Shown here: piece after piece, positions 34,850 through 46,332 of the stretch | Position numbering within the stretch: the first letter of the stretch is position 1 | Layout: every line of letters begins with the position of its first letter | From: Simmondsia chinensis | Taxonomy: Eukaryota; Streptophyta; Magnoliopsida; Caryophyllales; Simmondsiaceae | Direction: 5' to 3' | Length of the DNA: 64,000 bases | NCBI GenBank assembly: GCA_018398585.1 | Contig: JAGTTD010000015.1 | Span: 3,663,001 to 3,727,000, forward strand | Made by a program: the position numbers and the translations under genes | Notes under the pieces: generated by a model | Database searches by the model: none | What the model saw: only the letters and a program-made list of their open reading frames with translations | Told to the model about the DNA's origin: nothing

Positions 34850-36105
34850 AATCAAACAAAAGCTTGGAAATTTCAAGAAATAATCAATCACACCTTTATA
34901 AAGAAATGCAACTTTAATTTTCAAAAGTAAAAGAAAACTAGATTGGTTTCCATAAGTAAGAAAAATAAGATAGAGAATTTAATGAAAAGAGTAACCCATA
35001 AAAAGAGGGGAAAAAGAAGAGAGAAAATTAGGGAGAAAAATTAAAAAAAACTTATCTATTATTTTTGAGCAAAAAGATGTATTATTTTTATTTTGTGTAA
35101 ATGTTGATATATTATTTCGATAGTACCACAAGTCTGCAACTAAGGTTTAGAAAAAAAAATAAAATTTTTGAATAATTTTCTACCTAAAATTGGAGTTTTT
35201 TTCTTATACATAAAAAATAAAAGTATAACATTTACAGAAATTTGGTCAAAATAAAAGTAACCTCCGAATTTTAAATTTTATTAAAGACATCCATCAACTA
35301 TTGATTAAATTATTATACTTCCAACTTCTAATTTAATAAAAAAATACTCCTGAATTATTGAAAAAAATTAGTTCTATCTTGCCAAAAAAAAAATTAGTTT
35401 GAAGATATTCTAAACTATTAAAAAATTAGAAAAATTAGAACAAAATTTGCTGAGGTAGTGTTAATATATTTTATAAGTGCCCCATAGTTTTTAAATACTT
35501 TTGAGATGCCATCAATTTCTATAACTTGTTTTTTCAAATACTCTTTCCATAACTTTATTACTATTTCATAGAATTAAGTTGATGGGCACATAAAATATAA
35601 GAAAGTACCTTAAGTATAATTTAATTAATATTTATATTATTTTTTCAAACATTAACTGAGAATTTCATTCAACTATCAAATTATTTATTTTTAAATTTAT
35701 TTTAAATATTTTTTTGATATTTAAGATTGTATTAAGTATAGATGATATTTTTTACTCTTAATTATGTCAAAGAGACCGATGAAAATTATTGTACTTGTAA
35801 TTGTGTGTGATAAACTTACTAACTTCCTCCCTCATTTGTTAATTTCAAGTACATATCATGTTATCGGATAGAAAACAATTCTCGAGTTTGTTAATCATGA
35901 GTTTATTGTTATTTACTTAAAATATTAAGAGGCTTCAATTATGTCACCATTTTACACGCACAATTTCTATCCTATATATATTGACATCGATAATATATTA
36001 CCATCATAAATTATTTTTTGTAATTCGTATGACTATTTATTTACTATATCTTGTATGCTCTTGCATATTTGTAGATATTGGAGTAATATAGATATGTTAA
36101 TATAA
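34850..36105. other. AT-rich flank inside the left arm
   Basis: No gene. Poly(A) and poly(T) runs and long AT tracts, mirrored in the right arm at about 45060-46330. Confidence 0.4.
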
Positions 36106-36167
36106 TTGTCTGTTAGGTTATATCTTATATTACTTGTTTTATTTTTATTGGGGCTGCCGTGGGGTCA

Positions 36168-36272
36168 CCGATCGATCGGGAGGGAATGCCGATCGATCGG
36201 GTGATTTAAGGAAAGGATTCGGAATTTTGGCAGTAAAGGGGCCGATCGATCGGGTCTCTCCCGATCGATCGG
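36168..36272. promoter_or_regulatory. Four CCGATCGATCGG palindromes in the 5' LTR
   Basis: Exact 12-bp palindromes at 36168, 36189, 36242 and 36261. The 3' LTR keeps two exact copies and two with a CG-to-CA change. Similar GATCGATCGG words occur in the LTRs at 23972 and 28476. They could be U3 factor-binding sites; this is inferred. Confidence 0.5.
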
Positions 36273-36713
36273 GAGTTGTTTTCCGCCGGCCCTAATTATT
36301 TTCTATAAATAAGGGTTTAGGGTTTCGGTATTTGGTGAGAGGTTTCTCCCATATGTATCCAATCAAAAAGTGTGGTGAGCCGCCTTTAAAAAAAAAAGAG
36401 GTGACTTCGTAATTCCTCCAAGATATAAGAGTGCTAAGAGAGTTCAGAGGGAGTGATTGTAATTCTTCCATATATCTTGTTTTGGGAAGTGTTGTTGTAA
36501 TTCTTCCGTTCAGTTAATAAAGAATCTCCATCTCCGCCCGTGGTTTTCTCCCCTCTCGATTGTAGAGGGATTTCCACGTAAATATTGTGTGTTCTTGTTT
36601 TGATCTTTCTTTCTCCATATTTGTTTACTTCTCGTTTTGCGTGAGTCACATTATTTGAATCGAATCAAGTTTCCAGGGTTTACGCTTCCGCATTAAGTTG
36701 TATTCGTAACAAA

Positions 36714-36726
36714 TTGGTGTCAGAGC
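36714..36726 (+). other. Second primer-binding-site-like sequence inside the LTR end
   Basis: TTGGTGTCAGAGC follows CGTAACA, the sequence expected at an LTR end, 44 bases before the true site. The 3' LTR carries the same motif at 39149 (TTGGTATCAGAGC). It appears to be an older site absorbed into the LTR. Confidence 0.6.
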
Positions 36727-36792
36727 ATATCATATTTGTTTAAGTTTTTTTTCAAATTGGTATCAGAGCCCTGTTTATTTCGATTTGATAAT

Positions 36793-38472
36793 ATGACGTC
36801 CGCAATTAGATCCGAAATTGAGACGTTTGGTGGTCAAGGGAGCTTCAGTTCACGGCAGGTTCGCGTTAAGGGCCTCTTGACTCAGAATGGCTTGAAGAAA
36901 GCTTTAGATGAAAAAGAGAAGAAATCAGAGAATCTTACAGAAGCACAATGGGAGGAGTTAAATGAGAAGGTGCTCACAACAATTCAGATGTGTCTTACCA
37001 ATGATGTTTTGACAGAAGTTCTGGAAGTGAAGACCGCTAAGGAGTTGTGGGAGAAATTGCAGGATATGTTCTGTTTCGAGTCTGTCTCCAATAAACTCGC
37101 AGTTAAGCGTCGGTTGTTCACGTTTCATATGTCAGAAGGTATGTCACTTAAGAACCAGGTCAGTGAATTTAATTCAATTATTCAAGATTTGAAAGAATTT
37201 GATGATGTTCCTAAGGATGAAGATCAGGCAATGTTGTTGTTATATTCTCTCTCTACTTCATATAAGGGTTTTGTCGAAAGCATGATTTATGAGGGTAGAC
37301 AAACCATATCTGTTGATGAAGTTAAGAGAAACCTACTGAGTAAAGACCAAGTAGATAGGGAATTATCTGACTCTGTGTATAACTCAGGTAGTGGTTTATT
37401 TGTGAGGGGGAGAACCGAGTATGATCATAGTGGAAACAAGTCTAAGTCTAGGTATCAAGACCTAACCTGTAACTACTGTCATAAGAAAGGGCACATTAAG
37501 AAAGACTGTTATAAGCTTAAGAGAAAATTAGAAGCAGATAACATGTCTGACCAGATATCCATAGCAGCTAGTGTTGTGAATGGTGAGAATGAAGATTTTC
37601 TATTGTCCGTGTCTGAACCTCAGTTCAACTTGAAAAATAGTTGGTTTTTGGATTCGGGTTGCTCCTATCATGTCTGTCCCAACCGGCATTGGTTTTCCAC
37701 ATACGAGTCTGTTCGAGGTGGAGTTGCTTTGATGGGTAATGATAATCCATGCAAATTTCTGGGTATAGGAACAATTCGTTTTAGGATGTTCGATGGCACT
37801 ATCAGGGTTTTGGGTGATGTTCGTCATGTTCCGGATTTGAAGAAAAATCTCATCTCTTTGGGTACTCTTGAATCTAAAGGGTACAGGTACACAGCTGAAG
37901 GTGGAGTTTTGAAAGTCGTTAAGGGTGCATTGACAGTTATGAAGGGCAGAAGGTCAGGTACGTTGTATGAACTTGTCGGTTCCACATTTGTTAGATCTGT
38001 TGCAGTATCTTCATCATCCTTGTTATTGACAGAACCAGAGATCACAAATTTAGGACGTTTAAGATTGGATCGTTCAGGTGATAGGTGTCTGTCTGAGCAC
38101 AGTGTAAGGGGCTCTTTGTGTGATCAGTCCAGAGGACTGCTGGTATGTGAACAAGGGCTTTATGTGAAGCAGAAAGGTTTTCTCTTCAAACAATTCCTGA
38201 CGAGACGTGTCACGTTTGGTGAGTCCTTATTATTGTTATCTCCACAGAAGATGTCATCAGTTATTTGTGATTCAGGTCAGGTGAGTAAGCCAGAGGGAGT
38301 TCAGCTCAGTAACACAGTTCAGCAGCGGGTGGCTATTTCAGTTGATGTGTCAAGAGCCAATTCAGAGAAGAATATTGGCATTGCTGATAACCTCTCAGAT
38401 ATGTTCAGTCAGTTTCTACCTAACAGGAAGTTCAAGCTTCGCACGGTTAGGTTTCATACTTCGTTGTGTTAA
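36793..38472 (+). CDS. Copia Gag-protease polyprotein with in-frame internal deletions (559 aa)
   Basis: One uninterrupted frame. The ATG at 36793 matches the start position of the related element; upstream codons lie across the primer-binding site. Residues about 40-180 are UBN2-type Gag, which forms virus-like particles. A CCHC knuckle lies at about 226-239 (CNYCHKKGHIKKDC). The aspartic protease motif is DSG at 287-289. A pre-integrase remnant follows at about 415-470. The frame then jumps, near 38200, to the sequence after the integrase core (FLTRRVTFGES), and near 38395 to the last residues of RNase H. Integrase core and reverse transcriptase are gone, so the element would need a helper. 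The intact frame contrasts with the decayed copia copies nearby. Confidence 0.85.
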   Translation: MTSAIRSEIETFGGQGSFSSRQVRVKGLLTQNGLKKALDEKEKKSENLTEAQWEELNEKVLTTIQMCLTNDVLTEVLEVKTAKELWEKLQDMFCFESVSNKLAVKRRLFTFHMSEGMSLKNQVSEFNSIIQDLKEFDDVPKDEDQAMLLLYSLSTSYKGFVESMIYEGRQTISVDEVKRNLLSKDQVDRELSDSVYNSGSGLFVRGRTEYDHSGNKSKSRYQDLTCNYCHKKGHIKKDCYKLKRKLEADNMSDQISIAASVVNGENEDFLLSVSEPQFNLKNSWFLDSGCSYHVCPNRHWFSTYESVRGGVALMGNDNPCKFLGIGTIRFRMFDGTIRVLGDVRHVPDLKKNLISLGTLESKGYRYTAEGGVLKVVKGALTVMKGRRSGTLYELVGSTFVRSVAVSSSSLLLTEPEITNLGRLRLDRSGDRCLSEHSVRGSLCDQSRGLLVCEQGLYVKQKGFLFKQFLTRRVTFGESLLLLSPQKMSSVICDSGQVSKPEGVQLSNTVQQRVAISVDVSRANSEKNIGIADNLSDMFSQFLPNRKFKLRTVRFHTSLC

Positions 38473-39194
38473 TCCCGTGTGTGGGGGTTTTGTGGAGAAG
38501 GTGGAGGAAATTCTTTTATGTATGTAATTTGAGCCAAGGTGGAGATTTGTTAGGTTATGTCTCAAATTACTTGTTTTATTTTTATTGGGGTTGCCGTGGG
38601 GTCACCGATCGATCAGGAGGGAATGCCGATCGATCGGGTGATTTAAGGAAAGGATTCGGAATTTGGCAGTAAAGGGGCCGATCGATCAGGTCCCTCCCGA
38701 TCGATCGGGAGTCGTTTTCCGCCGGCCCTAATTATTTTCTATAAATAAGGGTTTAGGGTTTCGGTATTTGGTGAGAGGTTTCTCCCATACGTATCCAATC
38801 AAAAAAGAGTGGTGAGCCGCCATTAAGAAAAAGAGGTGACTTCGTAATTCCTCCAAGATATTCGAGTGCTACGAGAGTTCAGAGGGAGTGATTGTAATTC
38901 TTCTATATATCTCATTTTGGGAAGTGCCGTTATAATTCTTCCGTTCAGTTAATAAAGAATTTCCATCTCCGCCCGTGGTTTTCTCCCCTCTCGATTATAG
39001 AGGGGTTTCCACGTAAATATTGTGTGTTCTTGTTTTGTTCTTTCTTTCTCCATATTTGTTTACTTCTCGTTTTGCGTGAGTCACATTATTTGAATCGAAT
39101 CAAGTTTCCAGGGTTTACACTTCCGCATTAAGTTTTATTCGTAACAAATTGGTATCAGAGCATACTAGATTTGTTTAAGTTTATTATCATTGTC

Positions 39195-40587
39195 AATGAG
39201 GTTTTTATTTGAAAAATAGATAGATCACTATTGTACACTGTATATATATAGTTATTGATTATGACTCATATTCTGCTTCTATACTTAGATTTATATTTGT
39301 ATTATGTAGTTAAGGTTACTTTAGTCTTTTTTCCACTATTATACTCTCTATATATAGCAATGCTGTAACCTTATGATATTATTATTCAATTGAATACAAT
39401 TTTATTATGTCACACTCAACTCATATCGAATTTTGGATTAGTCAACTTTGTACATTATAGGATTAAAGTTGGATTATGTTTGAGTCATGTATAAGTTTTT
39501 TGTGTCAATTAGGTTCCCTTATCAAAGATAAACTTGATTGAGTCACATTCATTGGTCAAGTCAGAATTAAGTTTGGCATGGTCATTTTAGTTTGATTCGT
39601 CTCGGATTTTGGGTCTATTGATTATTCAGTTTATGTCACATTGGATTATTCAGAAGGGTCGTTTCAGAGTTCATTTCATTCAAGTTGGGTCATTTTGAGT
39701 TTTCAGTCAAATTTAGTTAGGTTTGGGTGTTATTGCTTTCAAATGATTGTGGGTCATTTTGGGTTTAAAGCGAGTAGAGTTAGTTAGTATAGCATTACAA
39801 TTCATTCCCATCCCCAAATAATTCGAATGCATAATTTTTAGTTAAAACTCAATTTCATAGAATTTGACAATCAAATTGTAATTCCAATTTTAAAAGATAG
39901 ACCAAATAAGAGAACTAAAATTTTGAACCTCAACACCAATCTCATTCCCAATTTCAGGCTCTAATTCCATGCGTCAAACTAAAACATAATCCTAAATATT
40001 TTGAGGAGTATTTATCACCCACATACCTTAATATTTAAAGAATATATAAAGAGGTATTTTATAGTTTAAAACTTCGATTGTTAGGTAACTTAAAATTCAA
40101 ATCTTAACGAATTCTGATTAAAATGTATTAATTAATTCAAAGTATTTAAAATATAATTAAACAATATAAATTAATAATAAATAATTATTTTAGTAATACT
40201 TAAATATATATTATATATAAGTAATATACTATACACACCTAATATTCATATTTTTAATAAAATAATAATTTGTTCAAAATTTTTTATGTTTCCAATGACC
40301 AAGCCGTCACTTTTTTCTTCTTGTTGCTTTTTCAATGCCATTTTCATCATCACTTTTTTTTTATATTTCTAATTTTTATTTTTAATTTTATCATTTTTAC
40401 CTCAAAATTCAAATCCTAAAAATAAAAATCAAAATTTCCAATTTCAAAATCAAAACTTTCATAGATTAACTTAGAAGTTTTTGTTTTCTTACCTACTATC
40501 AATCATAACGCAGAAGTTGAAGTTTAGAGTTTTTAAACTATCCAAATAAGTGCAAAAATTTTATTTTGTTACTTTGTGAGATGTTTT
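39195..40587. other. Flank inside the left arm with GGGTCATTTT-type repeat
   Basis: 39410-39790 holds degenerate repeats of phrases like GGGTCATTTTGGGTTT and GTCAATTAGGTT, and 39830-39990 a phrase ending CTCTAATTCCATGC. Both recur at 49560-50240 and 53440-53860 and, inverted, in the right arm at 44270-44830. No gene. Confidence 0.4.
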
Positions 40588-41053
40588 TGTTGGGTTTGAG
40601 CCTATGAGTGGGGTAGTACTTTTGTTGTTTGTTTTTGCTTCTTACCGAAGCTCAAAGTACCTCAAATAGCACTCAAAGGGACAAGAAATAGAGTATGAGG
40701 GAGGCAAGAAATAGAAGAAATTAAGAGAGAAAAGAGAGTTTAAGAAGAAGGAAATATACTTTTCATTCATAACAACCCTAAATGACATCATATTCTATAT
40801 ATAGTAAGTAGAAAAAACATAATTAAATAAAAGAGAATTAATGAAATATGCCAAAAACCCTGATTCTTCACTGACAAAAATAACAGAATTGCAGAATAAT
40901 TCCCTAAAACTAACTACCGGGTAAATCACGTGCTGCTCGCGTGATTTTTAACCCTACTCTTCACGTGCCGCGCGCGTGTTCGAACCCACAACTAGCCGTT
41001 AACCCCTGATACAAATTCCTTTGTATTTCTTTCTTGTTTTCCCTGTATCAGCA
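40588..41053 (-). mobile_element. Chromovirus 3' LTR, inverted copy in the left arm
   Basis: Reverse complement of 43229-43690. It begins, on the minus strand, TGCTGATACAGGG at 41053 and ends near AACCCAACA at 40588. It carries a TATA-like CTATATATAG. Confidence 0.7.
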
Positions 41054-41196
41054 CTTCCCCTCTCAAAATCACCCTTGTCCTCAAGGGTGAAAATGGGGAA
41101 ATTTAAGTTGAAGGTCATAAGGAATTCCCAAGTTGCTTCTTCCATGGGGAACCCCTTCCATTTTACCACCACCTTGGTAGCTGCCCTGTTACGTCG

Positions 41197-43228
41197 GTTT
41201 CCTTGGTCTCACGAGCTATTATAGAAGATTTATACAAGGTTATGGGGTTATAGCCAAGGCAATGACATAGCTTACAGGATAGGACAAGCTGCATTGTACT
41301 GAGAAAGCTCGGGCAGCTTTTGAGGAGTTGAAGATTGCACTGATGAAGGCTCCAGTATTAGCCTTACCAAACTTCTCGAGGCCTTTTGTAATCAAGTCAG
41401 ATGCAAGCAACACAGGTCTGGGAGCAGTCCTATCTCAAGAGGGACATCCTCTAGCCTACCTCAGCAAAACACTCAGCCTAAAACAGCAAGCTTTATATGT
41501 CTATGAATGGGAGCTTCTTGCTGTGGTGAGTGCCGTTATTAAGTGGCAACAATACCTCTTGAACAACACATTTATCATACGTACAGATCAAAAGAGCCTC
41601 AAATACCTGCTGGAACAGAAAATCCATACTCATTTTCAGCAACTTTGGCTTTCAAAGCTAATGGGGTTCAGCTATGTCATCGATTACAAGAAGGGTAAAG
41701 ACAACATAGCAGCCGAAGAATTATCTCGTATTAGTAGCCACTAGATCACCTGCCTCCTTCTTTCTGCTGTAGATAGCACGCTGTATGACAGAATTCAGTT
41801 GTTATGGCTGACTGACAGTCATCTTAATCAACTTATTCAGCAGCTCAAGAGTGATCCTCTCAGTCACAAGAAGTTCTATTGCCAAGGTGAGCAATTTAAA
41901 AGAAAAGGAAAATTAGTTATTGGGCAGGATGCAGAGCTCAGACGACTTATCCTCAATTGGCTTCATTCCTCTCCTAGTGGAGGGCATTCAGGCCGTGATG
42001 CTACTTATCAAAGAGTGAAGTCCTGGTTTTATTGGAAGGGACAACATCAAGATGTCGCTGATTGTGTAAAGAGGTGCCCCACTTGTCAAGCTTGCAAGCA
42101 TGAAAATTTAGCTTCTCTTGGCCTTCTTCAGCCTTTACCTATACCTGACATGGTATGGACAGATATCTCCATGGACTTCATCGAGGGGCTTCCAAAGTCA
42201 TTTGAAAAGGAGGTCATCTTGGTGGTGGTCAATAGGCTAAGTAAAGCAGCTCACTTCATGGCTCTATCTCATCCATACACTGCTTTCACAGTAACACAGC
42301 TATACATGGACATTGTATACAAATTTCACGGATTGCCTAGCTCCATAGTCAGTGATAGAGATGCGGTCTTCCAGAGTGAATTTTGGCAGGCATTGTTTAC
42401 CATCCAAGGGGTTGAGCTACACCTATCTACGGCATATCACCCCCAGACGGATGGCCAAACTGAGGTAGTAAACCGTGGCCTTGAAACATACTTGAGGTGC
42501 ATGTGTAATACACATTCTCATTTATGGTCTAAATGGCTACCTTTAGCAGAGTCGTGATACAATACCACTTGGCACTCATCCACACGCAAGACTCCTTATG
42601 AGGTCGTATATGGGCAACCTCCTCCTCTTCACATACCTTACATACCAAGAGAGACACAAGTGGAAGCCGTGGATAGGAGTTTGAAGGCTCGGGAAGATAT
42701 GATTGCTGTCATCAAGTATCGTTTGACTCGTGCTCAAAACAGGATGAAACAATTAGCAGATAAAGGTTGCACAGATAGACAGTTTCAGCCAGGGAATTAG
42801 GTTTATCTCAAATTGCATCCTTTCAGACAAATTTTCGTAGCTCACCGAAGCTCTCAAAAGCTCTCCCTGAAATATTTTTGTCCTTACATGGTCTAGGAAG
42901 CTGTGGGCAAGGTTGCTTATCGATTACAATTACCTGCTTCAGCTTGAATCCATGACGTTTTCCATGTCTCACAATTGAAGCTACATGTGGGACCAGCACC
43001 TCCGACCAACATTCCTCTCCTTGATGACATCGAGGCCGTACCCTTGAAGGAACCAGAACAGATTTTGGATAGAATGATGGTTAATCGACGCAACAGGGCA
43101 GCTACCAAGGTGGTGGTAAAATGGAAGGGGTTCCCCATGGAAGAAGCAACTTGGGAATTCCTTATGACCTTCAACTTAAATTTCCCCATTTTTACCCTTG
43201 AGGACAAGGGTGATTTTCAGAGGGGAAG
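41197..43228 (+). pseudogene. Chromodomain gypsy (chromovirus) pol fragment: RT end, RNase H, integrase, chromodomain
   Basis: The reading starts inside the RT thumb/connection (GFLGLTSYYRRF, from 41197). RNase H follows with TEKARAAFEELK and SDASNTGLGAVLSQ. The zinc-binding part has HSGRDATYQRVKSWFYWKG and CPTCQACK. The integrase core has DISMDFIEGLPKS, SDRDAVFQSEFW and YHPQTDGQTEVVNRGLETY. The chromodomain (about 43060-43180: KVVVKWKGFPMEEATWE) directs such elements to marked chromatin. All parts are in one frame, broken only by stops (near 41273, 41285, 41742, 42555, 42798, 42894 and 42945). Sequence 5' of the RT is replaced by the palindrome's left arm. Confidence 0.92.
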
Positions 43229-43690
43229 TGCTGATACAGGGAAAACAAGAAAGAAATACAAAGGAATTTGTATCAGGGGTTAACGGCTAGTTGTGGGTTC
43301 GAACACGCGCGCGGCACGTGAAGAGTAGGGTTAAAAATCACGCGAGCAGCACGTGATTTACCCGGTAGTTTGTTTTAGGGAATTATTCTGCAATTCTGTT
43401 ATTTTTGTCAGTGAAGAATCAGGGTTTTGGCATATTTCATTAATTCTCTTTTATTTAATTATGTTTTTTCTACTTACTATATATAGAATATGATGTCATT
43501 TAGTGTTGTTATGAATGAAAAGTATATTTCCTTCTTCTTAAACTCTCTTTTCTCTCTTAATTTCTTCTATTTCTTGCCTCCCTCATACTCTATTTCTTGT
43601 CCCTTTGAGTGCTATTTGAGGTACTTTGAGCTTCGGTAAGAAGCAAAAACAAACAAAAATACTACCCCACTCATAGGCTCAAACCCAACA
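43229..43690 (+). mobile_element. Chromovirus 3' LTR (right arm)
   Basis: Follows the purine-rich AGAGGGGAAG at the end of pol. Starts TGCTGATACAGGG and probably ends AACCCAACA. It carries CTATATATAG near 43478. No partner 5' LTR exists here, so the ends are inferred. Confidence 0.6.
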
Positions 43691-46332
43691 AAAACATCCC
43701 ACAAAGTAACAAAATAAAATTTTTGCACTTACTTGGATAGTTTAAAAACTCTAATCTTCAACTTCTGCGTTATGATTGATAGTAGGTAAGAAAACAAAAA
43801 CTTCTAAGTTAATCTATGAAAGTTTTGATTTTGAAATTGGAAGTTTTGATTTTTATTTTTAGGATTTGAGTTTTGAGGTAAAAATGATAAAATTAAAAAT
43901 GAAAATTAGAAATATGAAAAGAAAGTGATAATGAAAATGGCATTGAAAAAGCAACAAGAAGAAAAAAGTGACGGCTTGGTCATTGGAAACATAAAAAAAT
44001 ATGACTATTAGGTGTGTATAGTATATTACTTATATATAATATATATTTAAGTATTACTAAAATAATTATTTATTATTAATTTATATTGTTTAATTATATT
44101 TTAAATACTTTGAATTAATTAAATACATTTTAATCAGAATTCGTTAAGATTTGAATTTTAAGTTACCTAACAATCAAAGTTTTAAACTATAAAATACCTC
44201 GTTATATATTCTTTAAATATTAAGGTATGTGGGTGATAAATACTCCTCAAAACATTTAGGATTATATTTTAGTTTGACGCATGGAATTAGAGCCTGAAAT
44301 TGGGATTGAGATTGGTGTTGAGGTTCAAAATTTTAATTCTCTTATTTGGTCTATCTTTTAAAATTGGAATTACAATTTGACTGTCAAATTCTACGAAATT
44401 GAGTTTTAACTAAAAATTATGCATTCGAATTATTTGGGGATGGGAATGAATTGTAATGCTATACTAACTAACTCTATTGGCTTTAAACCCAAAATGACCC
44501 ACAATCACTTGAAAGCAATAACACCCAAACCTAACTAAATTTGACTCAAAACTCAAAATGACCCAACTTGAATGAAATGAACTCTGAAACGACCCTTCTA
44601 AATAATCCAATGTGACATAAACCGAATAATCAATAGACCCAAAATCCGAGATGAATCAAACTAAAATGACCATGCCAAACTCAATTCTGACTTGACCAAT
44701 GAATGGGACTCAATCAAGTTTATCTTTGATAAGGGAACCTAATTGACACAAAAAAACTTATACGTGACTCAAACATAACCCAACTTTAATCCTATAATGT
44801 ACAAAGTTGACTAATCCAAAATTCGATATGAGTTAAGTGTGACATAATAAAATTATATTTAATTGAATAATAATATCATAAGGTTACAACATTACTATAT
44901 ATAGAAAGTATAATAGTGGAAAAAAGCCTAAAGTAACCTTAACTACATAATGCAAATATAAATCTAGGTATATAAGCAGAATATGAGTCATAATCAATAA
45001 CTATATATATACAGTGTCCAATAGTGATCTATCTATTTTTCAAATAAAAACCTCATTGACAATTATATTAACATATCTATATTACTCCAATATCTACAAA
45101 TATGCAAGAGCATACAAGATATAGTAAATAAATAGTCATACGAATTACAAAAAATAATTTATGATGGTAATATATTATCGATGTCAATATATATAGGATA
45201 GAAATTATGCGTGTAAAATAGTGTCATAATTGAAGCCTCTTAATATTTTAAGTAAATAACTATAAACTCATGATTAACGAACTCGAGAATTGTTTTCTAT
45301 CCAATAACATGATATGTACTTGAAATTAACAAATGAGGGAGGAAGTTAGTAAGTTTATCACACACAATTACAAGTACAATAATTTTCATCGGTCTCTTTG
45401 ACATAATTAAGAGTAAAAAATGTCATCTATACTTAATACAATCTTAAATATCAAAAAAATATTTAAAATAAATTTAAAAATAAATAATTTGATAGCTGAA
45501 TGAAATTCTCAGTTAATGTTTGAAAAAATAATATAAATATTAATTAAATTATATTTAAGGTACTTTCTTATATTTTATGTGCCCATCAACTTAATTCTAT
45601 GAAATAGTAATAAAGTTATGGAAAGAGTATTCGAAAAAACAAGTTATAGAAATTGATGGTATCTCAAAAGTATTTAAAAACCATGGGGCACCTATAAAAT
45701 ATATTAACACTGCCTCAACAAATTTTGTTCTAATTTTTCTAATTTTTTAATAGTTTACAATATCTTCAAACTAATTTTTTTTGGCAAGATAGAACTAATT
45801 TTATCAATAATTCTGGAGTATTTTTTTTATTAAATTAGAAGTTGGAAGTCTAATAATTTAACCAATAGTTGATGGATGTCTTTAATAAAATTTAAAATTT
45901 GGAGGTTACTCTTATTTTGACCAAATTTCTGTAAATGTTATACTTTTATTTTTTATGTATAAGAAAAAAAACTCCAATTTTAGGTAGAAAGTTATTCAAA
46001 AATTTTATTTTTTTTCTAAACCTTAGTTGCAGACTTGCGGTACTATCGAAATAATATATCAACATTTACACAAAATAAAATAATACATCTTTTTGCTCAA
46101 AAATAATAGATAAGTTTTTTTTTATTTTTCTCCCTAGTTTTCTCTCTTCTTTTTCCCCTCTTTTTATGGGTTACTCTTTTCATTAAATTTTCTATCTTAT
46201 TTTTCTTACTTATGGAAACCAATCTAGTTTTCTTGTACTTTTGAAAATTAAAGTTGCATTTTTCTTTATAAAGGCGTGTTTGATTATTTCTTGGAATTTC
46301 CAGGCTTTTGTTTGATTTTAAGGTAAACATAC
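43691..46332. other. AT-rich flank inside the right arm
   Basis: Mirror of the left-arm flanks. It includes the inverted GGGTCATTTT-type repeat at 44270-44830. No gene. Confidence 0.4.

Larger units (their letters stand above)
36111..39189 (+). mobile_element. Internally deleted copia element, 3079 bp, with long LTRs
   Basis: LTRs 36111-36754 (644 bp) and 38548-39189 (642 bp), flanked by TTGTC (36106-36110 and 39190-39194). The perfect primer-binding site TGGTATCAGAGCCC is at 36758-36771 and the purine tract GGTGGAGATT ends at 38547. Ending the LTRs at the earlier CGTAACA (36711 and 39146) would leave 43 bases between LTR and duplication, so the longer LTRs are preferred. The palindrome's right arm near 45058 has the uninterrupted target. 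Confidence 0.92.
34636..41196 (+). repeat. Left arm of the giant palindrome
   Basis: Reverse complement of 43086-46531, with differences of roughly 1-4 percent by eye. Without the copia element and its 5-bp duplication (3084 bp) the arm is about 3.48 kb. It contains, inverted, the chromodomain end and 3' LTR of the gypsy element in the spacer, an AT-rich flank and a GGGCGGGTACGGG-rich outer end. A perfect assembly mirror would have no differences, so this looks real and old. Confidence 0.92.

Noticed and set aside
39147..39189. Unremoved tRNA copy or a second element after the 3' LTR
   Set aside because: The 43 bases match the element's own leader, not tRNA beyond the priming site, and precede the target duplication. 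They are better read as part of the LTR.
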